Source: JBEKYD01 sp049511335 (GTDB taxonomy: Bacteria > Acidobacteriota > Terriglobia > Bryobacterales > Bryobacteraceae). Taken from it: a DNA stretch of 8,011 bases. Where the stretch lies: positions 1 to 8,011 of the forward strand of contig JBEKYD010000337.1 of the NCBI GenBank assembly GCA_049511335.1, read 5' to 3'. Of the stretch, positions 1-6,185 are shown in pieces. Positions within the stretch are counted from its first letter, which is position 1. Each line of letters opens with the position of its first letter. Below the pieces are notes generated by a model, which ran no database searches, was not told the origin of the DNA, and saw only the letters and a list, made by a program, of their open reading frames with translations. The translations under genes and the position numbers were made by a program.

Positions 1-195
1 TACCCGCCTCCCCTTGTGCACGGTCGGTACCAAATCGTAAACAATTGAAAAGAATTAACTAACCTTCACCGAGACAGAACCGGCGCTGGCCGAAAACCAC
101 CACTGCTGGCTGGGTTGAAGCAGAGTCGCCGGGTTCCGGGTGGTCTGAAGGTCGGCCTACCGCTGAAACGCCGGGTGCTACACTCTGTGAACACA

Positions 196-1743
196 ATGGG
201 CGTAATGGGTGACTTGGCATACGGCGTTCGGTCTTTCCGAAAAAACCGCGCGTTTACCGCCGTTGCCGCAATTTCGCTGGCGCTCGGAATCGGCGTCAAT
301 ACCACCATTTTTAGCTTAGTGAACGCTGTGCTGCTGGCGCCCCTTCCCGTCGGCCGGCCGCACGAACTGGTCCAAGTCTATACGCTCGACAGCCACATTC
401 CCGGCCTGTGGCCGGTTTCCTACCCAAACTACAAAGACATTCGCGACCGTAATACGGTTTTCTCCGATCTGATGCTTTCCGCCGCCGTGGGCATCAACCT
501 GACCGGCCTCGGCGAGCCGGAACGCTTGGTGGGCCAGTTGGTCTCCGGCAACTACTTTGACGGTTTGGGAATTCGGCCGCTGGTGGGACGCGGGTTAAAG
601 CCGGAGGACGATGCGCCGGCCGCTTCCACTCCGGTGACCGTCATCAGCTATGGTTTATGGGCGCGGCTTTTCGGCCGCGATCCCCGAATTCTGGAACGTA
701 GCCTGGTGCTGAACGGCTTGTCCTACCGCATCGTTGGCGTGGCGCCAAAGGAATTCCGCGGGCTCGACCTGCTTTACGGCGCGGATGTGTGGGTTCCCAT
801 GGTCACCTACCCGCGTGCCTTTCCCATACCGGCATGGGTCAACCAGCGGCGCACGCTGTTGTTCGCGGTGACGGGAAGGTTGAAGCCCGGCGCCGGCCTG
901 GCGCAGGCGCAAGCTTCGCTCAACGCCATCGCGGCCGAACTGGAGCGCGAATATCCGCGGGAGAACGCGGGCAAGCGCATCCGGCTCGAGAGCATTTCGA
1001 CCGCGCTGATCGCACCCGCGCTTCGCCCCAAAATCGCCAATGCCGGCACGGTACTCATGATTGTCTCGGGCCTGGTGCTTTTGATTGCCTGCGTAAACGT
1101 GGCCAACCTGATGCTGGCGAGGGCGGCGGCCCGCAGCCGTGAAATGAGCATTCGGCTGGCGCTGGGCGCCAGCCGCTTCCGTTTGATCCGCCAGTTGCTG
1201 GCGGAAAGCGTCTTACTGGCGCTGGGGGGTGGTCTGCTGGCGTTGCTGCTGGCCTATTGGGCCGGCGGCGCCCTGTGGTCGTGGCGTCCCGAACCCTGGA
1301 AATACGCCATGGCGATTCCGGCCCTGGATTGGCGCGTGCTCGGGTACACCCTGGCGATTTCAGTGGCCGCCGGTTTGTTGTTTGGCCTCTTCCCCGCCCT
1401 GAAATCCACTCGCGGCGACCTGGCCAACGACCTGAAAGAACGAACCGGCCAAACGCCGGGCCACAGCAAACATTGGAGCCCGCGCTCGATTTTGGTGATG
1501 GTCCAAGTCGCGCTTTCGCTGGTGGCCCTGATCGGAGCCGGCTTGTTTCTGCACAGCGTTTGGGACGCGGACCGGATCCCGGGTTCGATGCGGCTCACCT
1601 GGGCACGGTCAGCTTCAATCTGGGCGACCAGGCCTACGCGCCGGACCGCGGGCGCGAGTACCAACAGCGGGCGGTGGAAGTGGCCCGCCAGGTCCCCGGA
1701 GTGGATTCCGCCGCCGTCGGCAAAGATGCCCCCTTTGTGCTGA
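196..1743 (+). CDS. ADOP-type MacB/FtsX permease, 5' part of a frameshifted gene
   Basis: This is the N-terminal half of a large inner-membrane permease of the acidobacterial duplicated orphan permease (ADOP) type, related to MacB/FtsX ABC permeases. Numbered from the ATG at 196, a first membrane segment lies at about residues 19-50 (ALGIGVNTTIFSLVNAV). A periplasmic MacB-like domain follows. The first FtsX block has a membrane helix near 285-308, the conserved motif MSIRLALGASRFRLIRQLL from 317, and further helices near 345-360, 381-406 and 432-455. The ATG at 196 is chosen because MGDLAYGVRSF, just after it, is the usual start of the family; GTG 187 and TTG 115 are also open, and no strong ribosome site decides between them. 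Family similarity ends near 1575. The last 50 or so codons to the stop at 1741-1743 are out of frame and probably meaningless. No ATPase gene lies beside it, as is common for these orphan permeases. The transported substrate is unknown. Confidence 0.88.
   Translation: MGVMGDLAYGVRSFRKNRAFTAVAAISLALGIGVNTTIFSLVNAVLLAPLPVGRPHELVQVYTLDSHIPGLWPVSYPNYKDIRDRNTVFSDLMLSAAVGINLTGLGEPERLVGQLVSGNYFDGLGIRPLVGRGLKPEDDAPAASTPVTVISYGLWARLFGRDPRILERSLVLNGLSYRIVGVAPKEFRGLDLLYGADVWVPMVTYPRAFPIPAWVNQRRTLLFAVTGRLKPGAGLAQAQASLNAIAAELEREYPRENAGKRIRLESISTALIAPALRPKIANAGTVLMIVSGLVLLIACVNVANLMLARAAARSREMSIRLALGASRFRLIRQLLAESVLLALGGGLLALLLAYWAGGALWSWRPEPWKYAMAIPALDWRVLGYTLAISVAAGLLFGLFPALKSTRGDLANDLKERTGQTPGHSKHWSPRSILVMVQVALSLVALIGAGLFLHSVWDADRIPGSMRLTWARSASIWATRPTRRTAGASTNSGRWKWPARSPEWIPPPSAKMPPLC
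1575..1584 (+). other. Reading-frame break inside the permease gene
   Basis: Upstream of here the permease is read as ...DADRI in one frame; downstream it is read as DPGFDAAHL in the -1 frame. One extra base (GG to GGG at 1574-1575) would restore DRDPGFD. Four extra bases (GATC doubled to GATCGATC) would restore DRIDPGFD, which fits the family better. The local heptamer CCCGGGT at 1578-1584 also has the X XXY YYZ form of a -1 slippery site in the upstream frame. Confidence 0.8.
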
Positions 1744-2630
1744 GCTCCCGCAACGTGCTTCTGCCCGGGCAGGACGGCTCGCGCCCAGCCGCGGGCTCGC
1801 CCACGCATGTCACCGTGGTCGGGCCCGGTTACTTCGCTACCCTGCGAATCCCCATGCTTGCGGGGCGGGATTTCAGCGGGTTCGACCAAAAGTCGGCGCC
1901 CAAGGTGGCGATTGTGAACCAGGCCGCGGCAGCGCATTTCTGGCCCGGCCGCAACGCGCTGGGGCAAATGATGGAATTCGCCGGCGAGAACCTACCGGTC
2001 GAGATTGTCGGCGTCGTGCGCAACGCCAATTATCTCGCCCTGGGCGAAGCCCCCGAGCCGTTGATCTATCTTTCGCTCGTTCAGTATTACTTCCCGACCG
2101 CAATTCTTTACGTGCACACGCCGGGCGATCCCGCGCCCGTGGCGGCCGCCGTCCGCCGCCAATTACAACCGCTCGACCGCAACCTGCGCCTGCACGACGA
2201 AAGCGTGCGCGCGTTCATCCACGCAACCCTCTGGACGCAGCGCGTTTCCGCGAGTCTGCTCACCGCCTTCGGCACGCTGGCGCTCCTGCTCGCAACCATC
2301 GGCATTTATGGCGTGGTTTCCTATTCGGTGGCGCAGCGCGTGCGCGAGATCGGCGTGCGCATGGCTCTAGGCGCGGAGCCCGCCGCGGTGGTGCGCATGA
2401 TCGTGATGGAGGGCGTTCGCATGGTGGCCATCGGCGCCATCGTGGGCCTCTTGGTGGCGCGGGCGGTTTCGCGCTCGCTCGCCAGTATGTTGGTGGTGAC
2501 CGATCCCCGCGACGCCACCACGTTCGTGCTGGTGCCGGCGCTTTTGATTCTGGCCGGAATGCTAGCCTGCTGGCTGCCGGCCCATCGGGCAACCCGCATC
2601 GACCCGGCTAGGGCATTGCGGGAGGAGTAG
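1575..2630 (+). CDS. ADOP-type MacB/FtsX permease, 3' part of the same frameshifted gene
   Basis: This is the C-terminal half of the permease that begins at 196, read in the -1 frame. Family-like sequence starts at DPGFDAAHLGTVSFNLG and runs without a stop to TAG at 2628-2630. It includes the second periplasmic MacB-like domain, with PGYFATLRIPMLAGRDF and a WPGRNALGQ segment. The second FtsX block follows, with TAFGTLALLLATIGIYGVV, the motif REIGVRMALGAEPAAVVRM, a last helix near ALLILAGMLACWLPA, and the typical end RATRIDPARALREE. Joined to the first part it gives about 811 residues, a normal length for an ADOP protein lacking the N-terminal prefix domain. The start given is the point where homology resumes, not a start codon. 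The frame is also open further back, to about 1257, but that upstream stretch is a shadow of the first part. The gene may be decayed, may be recoded, or may be intact with a base lost in sequencing or assembly. Confidence 0.85.
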   Translation, partial: DPGFDAAHLGTVSFNLGDQAYAPDRGREYQQRAVEVARQVPGVDSAAVGKDAPFVLSSRNVLLPGQDGSRPAAGSPTHVTVVGPGYFATLRIPMLAGRDFSGFDQKSAPKVAIVNQAAAAHFWPGRNALGQMMEFAGENLPVEIVGVVRNANYLALGEAPEPLIYLSLVQYYFPTAILYVHTPGDPAPVAAAVRRQLQPLDRNLRLHDESVRAFIHATLWTQRVSASLLTAFGTLALLLATIGIYGVVSYSVAQRVREIGVRMALGAEPAAVVRMIVMEGVRMVAIGAIVGLLVARAVSRSLASMLVVTDPRDATTFVLVPALLILAGMLACWLPAHRATRIDPARALREE

Positions 2631-2738
2631 GGCGGCGGAGCCGTGGGAGGAGCGAAGTTCTCCGGCTAGGCTGTTTCCTTCGCACCCTGGTATCGCCTGA
2701 TCGCGAAACCTGTCTCTCACCGTCTCACACGTACCACG

Positions 2739-3653
2739 CTACACAGCGGAATACTTCTTGCATAGAGCCTTGACCACGGCCACCTGCTTTGGGACGTCGG
2801 CTAGCGGATCATTCCCGTCAGTCTCGCTATCCACTGACACGAATCCCTTGTACCCTGCCTTGGCAAAGATCTGGAAGACACGGTCCAGGTCGAGTGGCTT
2901 CTTGGGGTGGTTCCCGTAAGTGGACCTGATGTGGACGTTCGTAGCGTAGGGCACGCACATCTCGATCTGCTCGTAAGGGTTCTCGGAAAAGTTGCCAACA
3001 TCTAGGTTGCAGCCGGCGTAGAGTGTGTTGCCCATACCTTTCATAGCTTGAACGATGTTGTAGCCCCTGGAAGTGCTGCCACCATTGTTCTGAATGCCCA
3101 TCAAAACGCCCTTCTTCTCCGCATACTCGTAGGTCGGCTTCATCGTTTCGACCACCCATTGGACACCCTGTGAGTCCGGGGCGCCCTCAGGCACGTCCCC
3201 GCCGAGGACGCTCAGATGAGAAGCGCCAAGCGTGCTGGTCACATCGATCCAGTGCTTGATCTTTCTTATTTCCGCAGCACGTACCGGTGGGTCGTCGATG
3301 CACGCATGACAGTTGGTCGCCGTTCCGGAAATCATCACACCGTTGCGGAAAGCGATACGCCGCAAATCCAATAGGTATGACTCTTCGGTAGATTTCAAAT
3401 ACTCAGTTGCTATTTCGATCCCGTCGACCTCCAGCTCTACCGCTTTGAGAATGAAATCCTGCACCGTCATGGGACCATCCGCGAGCAATTTCCGGTAGGA
3501 GTAGGCGCAGCAACCGGAGAAGAATCGAGGTGAAGCTGACTTCGACTCGTTTGCCGTGGACTGAGCGCCGGCGCCCAGAGCCAGACTCAGCGACCCTGCC
3601 GCCACGGCACCCGCAGACTTCAAAAAATTCCGTCGTTCAAGAAAATCCGTCAT
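2739..3653 (-). CDS. Tat-exported sugar isomerase/epimerase-like TIM barrel, divergent copy
   Basis: A 304-residue protein of the sugar phosphate isomerase/epimerase family (xylose-isomerase-like TIM barrel, AP endonuclease 2 superfamily). The N-terminus is a twin-arginine signal: RRNFLK at residues 7-12, an Ala/Gly/Leu-rich stretch to about 28, and a likely cut after AGA at 30, so it should be periplasmic. It aligns without gaps to the copy at 5229-6143, about 71 % identical. Barrel metal ligands in the family are Glu, Asp, His, Glu; here the four positions are Gln188, Asp218, His241 and Asp275. Other changes from the paralog are SH to NN at 189-190, Arg148 to Ser, Lys243 to Arg, Tyr276 to Ser and AYY to TEY at 83-85. 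It may have lost activity, use another metal or substrate, or serve as a partner subunit. The ATG at 3653 is preceded by GGGAG with a 10-base spacer. It follows the oxidoreductase by 165 bases and could be co-transcribed or have its own promoter; I could not identify one. Confidence 0.9.
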   Translation of the reverse strand: MTDFLERRNFLKSAGAVAAGSLSLALGAGAQSTANESKSASPRFFSGCCAYSYRKLLADGPMTVQDFILKAVELEVDGIEIATEYLKSTEESYLLDLRRIAFRNGVMISGTATNCHACIDDPPVRAAEIRKIKHWIDVTSTLGASHLSVLGGDVPEGAPDSQGVQWVVETMKPTYEYAEKKGVLMGIQNNGGSTSRGYNIVQAMKGMGNTLYAGCNLDVGNFSENPYEQIEMCVPYATNVHIRSTYGNHPKKPLDLDRVFQIFAKAGYKGFVSVDSETDGNDPLADVPKQVAVVKALCKKYSAV

Positions 3654-3672
3654 TGTTCTTTGTCTCCCAAAT
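3654..3672 (-). repeat. Conserved 19-base leader of the divergent TIM barrel gene
   Basis: Read on the minus strand this is ATTTGGGAGACAAAGAACA, directly before the ATG. It matches the leader of the paralogous gene at 6144-6162 with one mismatch; further upstream the two sequences differ. It contains the probable ribosome site (GGGAG). It marks the left limit of the ancestral duplication, or a conserved translation signal. Confidence 0.7.
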
Positions 3673-3818
3673 CAAACCGTAGACTTGCGCGTGTAGTACC
3701 ACTGGGCCAAGATCCGCGTGCTGGCGGTTAGGGCTGCACCTCAAGAACTTTCTCACGGCCGCGACTGCGACTCGATTCCGCAGTGTGCTTGCCTATCCCG
3801 CCTGGCAGTTATCCTGGG

Positions 3819-5195
3819 TTACGTGATCCTGGAGACGACGTAAGGGCTCCGGTAATTGCGCGTGAATAGCGCGTTCGCCTGATCGTCACCGAGACATCGG
3901 CCGGTAGACTGCGACAACCGCAATGGACGGCCCACCCGGTAGCTGATGTTCGCCAAATGGCAGAATTCCGCCGCACGCACGCCGGTTTCAACGTCCTCGT
4001 GCAACAGTTTGTAATCGGAGGCGCGGATAGCTTCGAAGAAGTTTTTCATGTGCAACGCCGTGGGGTCCCCTGCTCGGGCGGGAGCTTTCTCATCGATGGT
4101 CTTCTCATATTTCTCCACGGCTCCGGCAGTGGCCCCGCGGGCCGCGTCGCCGCTGACTCGCCCGGCCGTGCTCTTGTATACCTGGAACCCGCTGTGATTG
4201 AGATACAGGAATCCCTGTTCGCCGAGGAACAAATTGCCGTCGAAGGGCGGCCGGGGCAGTTCACCCCCTATTGGACCCTCTGGCGGCGTTGGCAGGTTGC
4301 GAACCTCGCAGGTCAACTGGGCGTCGCCGAAGTCCATGGTGACCTGTTGTGTGTTGGGCGTTTCCTGGTCGTCCTGCCAGAGGAACTTGCCACCGGTCGA
4401 CGAAACGGAAAGCGGCCATCCACCTCGGCCGAAACCCCAGAGCAGGCTGTCCATCCAGTGCACTCCGGTGTTGCCGATGTCACCGTTTCCGGTGTCCCAA
4501 AACCAATGCCAATTGTAAGCGAATTTGTTTTTGCTGTACGATTTCAACTGCGCCGGACCGAGAAAACGGTCCCAGTCGAGACCCGGCGGTACCAGCTCAT
4601 CGGGCGTGTGCCCGATCGAAAAACGCCGCTTAAAATTGATCACCCTGGCGTGATACACCTGCCCGATCGCCCCTTCGCTCAGTACCTGAATCGCGCGGAT
4701 CATTTGCGGCTGGGAGCGATACTGGTGGCCTACCTGAACCATCCTCTTATATTTACGGGCTGCCGCCACCATCTGCTGGCCTTCGAAGATGTTGTAGCAT
4801 GCAGGCTTTTCGACATAGACGTGCTTGCCCGCTTCACAGCCCCAGATCGTCCCTAGCGCGTGCCAGTGGTTGGGAGTGGTGATAGAGACTGCGTCGACGT
4901 CCTTGGATTCGAACACCGTCCGCATGTCGTTGTAGTCTTTCGGGGCATAGCCCTTCGTTCTGGTAACCTTGGCGACCGCACGTTCACGGGCGGCCTGATC
5001 GACATCGCACACCGCGGCAATGCGGCAGTCCGCATCGAGCGAAGAGTAGGAGTCGATGTGGTCAGTCCCACGGGAACCGACTCCAACAATCGCGACCTGA
5101 ATTCGGTCATTGGCGCCGAGTATAGGGAACTGAGCGGTCGCAATCGCCGCCGCGGCGGCTTGGACAAATTGACGTCTTGGTAGGTTCGAACCCAT
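3819..5195 (-). CDS. Tat-exported Gfo/Idh/MocA family oxidoreductase
   Basis: A 458-residue NAD(P)-dependent dehydrogenase of the Gfo/Idh/MocA family, which oxidises or reduces hydroxyl/keto groups of sugars, cyclitols and derivatives. A twin-arginine signal (LPRRQF at 5-10, then an Ala-rich stretch) points to the periplasm. The Rossmann fold starts with AIVGVGSRG (GVGSRG at 38-43). Asp64, at the end of the second strand, favours NAD over NADP. The family motif EKP is at 129-131, with Lys130 as expected catalytic lysine. GDIGNTGVHWMD at 238-249 carries a likely catalytic His246. The tail (GDDQANALF then RSPYVV) is common in this exported subgroup, and the length is normal. An exported enzyme must carry its cofactor folded in, as Zymomonas glucose-fructose oxidoreductase does. 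It begins 33 bases after the stop of the conserved TIM barrel, with AAGGCGG upstream of the ATG, so co-transcription is likely. The substrate is not determinable; no paralog lies in the window. Confidence 0.93.
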   Translation of the reverse strand: MGSNLPRRQFVQAAAAAIATAQFPILGANDRIQVAIVGVGSRGTDHIDSYSSLDADCRIAAVCDVDQAARERAVAKVTRTKGYAPKDYNDMRTVFESKDVDAVSITTPNHWHALGTIWGCEAGKHVYVEKPACYNIFEGQQMVAAARKYKRMVQVGHQYRSQPQMIRAIQVLSEGAIGQVYHARVINFKRRFSIGHTPDELVPPGLDWDRFLGPAQLKSYSKNKFAYNWHWFWDTGNGDIGNTGVHWMDSLLWGFGRGGWPLSVSSTGGKFLWQDDQETPNTQQVTMDFGDAQLTCEVRNLPTPPEGPIGGELPRPPFDGNLFLGEQGFLYLNHSGFQVYKSTAGRVSGDAARGATAGAVEKYEKTIDEKAPARAGDPTALHMKNFFEAIRASDYKLLHEDVETGVRAAEFCHLANISYRVGRPLRLSQSTGRCLGDDQANALFTRNYRSPYVVSRIT

Positions 5196-5228
5196 AATAA
5201 TCTACCGCCTTCTAAGATGAATCTCACG

Positions 5229-6143
5229 CTACACGGTGGAATACTTCTTGCACAACGTCTTGACCACGTCTGTCTGTTTTTTGACTTCCGTCAGGGGTTC
5301 ATCCTCATCAGTTTCATACTCCACTGACATGAATCCCTTATACCCGGCCTTGGCAAAGATCTGAAAGACACGATCCAGGTCGAGTTCCTTCCTGGGATGA
5401 TGCCCGTACGTCGGCTTGATATGAGCGTGCGTAGCATAAGGTACGCACATCTCGATTTGCTCATATGGGTTTTCAGGAAAGTTGCCGACGTCCAGGTTAA
5501 TGCCGGCGTAAGGTGTATCGCCTAGGCCCTTCATGATTTGCACGATGTTGTTGGCCTTTGAAGTAATTCCACCGTGGCTTTCGATGCCCAGAATGACGCC
5601 CTTTCCCGCCGCGTACTCGCATAGCGGCTTCATCGTTTCGATCACATATTGAACACCCTGCGGGTCCGGAGCTCCCAGAGGAACGTCGCCGCCGAACACT
5701 CGCAGGTGGGAAGCACCGAGCGTCTCCGTCACATCGATATACTTCTTGACTTTCTTTATCTCCCAGGCTCGTTCCGTCGGATCGTTGAGGCACATATTGC
5801 TATTAATCGCCGTTCCGGAAAACAGCACGCCGCTACGGAAGGCGACACGACGCAGCCCCAACAGATATGGAGCTTCAGTGGAGTCGAGATAATAGGCTGT
5901 AATGTCGACTCCATCGATCTCCAGTTCTACCGCTTTGAGAATGAATTGCTCCATGGACATGGAGCCATCCACCAGCAACTTCCGGTAGGAGTAGGCGCAG
6001 CAGCCCGAGAAAAATCGTGGTGAGGGCGACTTCGATTCCTTGGCTGTGGATTGAGCACTGGCGCGCAGAGCCAGACTCAGCGACCCTGCCGCGGCGGCAC
6101 CCGCAGCCTTCAGGAAATCCCGTCTTTCAAGAAGATCCGTCAT
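5229..6143 (-). CDS. Tat-exported sugar isomerase/epimerase-like TIM barrel, consensus copy
   Basis: A 304-residue sugar phosphate isomerase/epimerase family protein (xylose-isomerase-like TIM barrel). The twin-arginine signal has RRDFLK at 7-12, a hydrophobic Ala/Leu stretch, and a likely cut after ASA at 30, giving a periplasmic enzyme. The four expected metal ligands are intact: Glu188 in GIESHGG, Asp218 in NLDVGNF, His241 in HIKPTYG and Glu275 in SVEYE. Family-typical stretches DGVDITAYY (77-85) and LRVFGGD (147-153) are kept. Members isomerise or epimerise sugars; related barrels in C-glycoside-cleaving systems act on 3-keto glycosides made by a Gfo/Idh/MocA enzyme, and the next gene encodes such an enzyme. 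The ATG at 6143 is 42 bases after the receptor stop. The ribosome site (GGGAA) is weak and sits in a leader shared with the paralog. A downstream role in the same pathway as its neighbours is inferred from spacing and order; the substrate is unknown. Confidence 0.93.
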   Translation of the reverse strand: MTDLLERRDFLKAAGAAAAGSLSLALRASAQSTAKESKSPSPRFFSGCCAYSYRKLLVDGSMSMEQFILKAVELEIDGVDITAYYLDSTEAPYLLGLRRVAFRSGVLFSGTAINSNMCLNDPTERAWEIKKVKKYIDVTETLGASHLRVFGGDVPLGAPDPQGVQYVIETMKPLCEYAAGKGVILGIESHGGITSKANNIVQIMKGLGDTPYAGINLDVGNFPENPYEQIEMCVPYATHAHIKPTYGHHPRKELDLDRVFQIFAKAGYKGFMSVEYETDEDEPLTEVKKQTDVVKTLCKKYSTV

Positions 6144-6162
6144 TGTTCTTTGTTTCCCAAAT
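6144..6162 (-). repeat. Conserved 19-base leader of the consensus TIM barrel gene
   Basis: On the minus strand this reads ATTTGGGAAACAAAGAACA immediately before the ATG. It differs from the leader at 3654-3672 at one base, while the flanking sequence is unrelated. It includes the weak ribosome site GGGAA and lies inside the 42-base gap after the receptor gene. Confidence 0.7.
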
Positions 6163-6185
6163 AATTGGCTGCCCGTGCCGGCCCT

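Noticed and set aside
179..184. TACACT as a -10 box just before the permease start
   Set aside because: It matches only four of six positions and has no -35 partner at the right distance.
115..195. Upstream TTG start at 115, or GTG at 187, for the permease
   Set aside because: The extra residues do not resemble the family N-terminus or the known prefix domain, whereas the residues after ATG 196 do.
1574..1583. Overlapping BamHI and SmaI sites (GGATCCCGGG) at the frame break, considered as a cloning scar
   Set aside because: No vector sequence flanks them and both sides belong to the same gene; chance in G+C-rich DNA is enough.
1254..1967. Minus-strand open frame of 237 codons across the permease
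   Set aside because: It runs opposite well-conserved permease sequence on both sides of the frame break and has no recognisable domain.
2639..2667. Possible terminator hairpin after the permease (AGCCG ... CGGCT with inner GAG/CTC)
   Set aside because: The stem is interrupted by an asymmetric bulge and is not followed by a real T run, so I do not call it.
3957..4856. Long open frame on the plus strand (299 codons) opposite the oxidoreductase
   Set aside because: It is antisense to a gene with clear family motifs, shows no recognisable domain, and is explained by the high G+C and codon pattern of the real gene.
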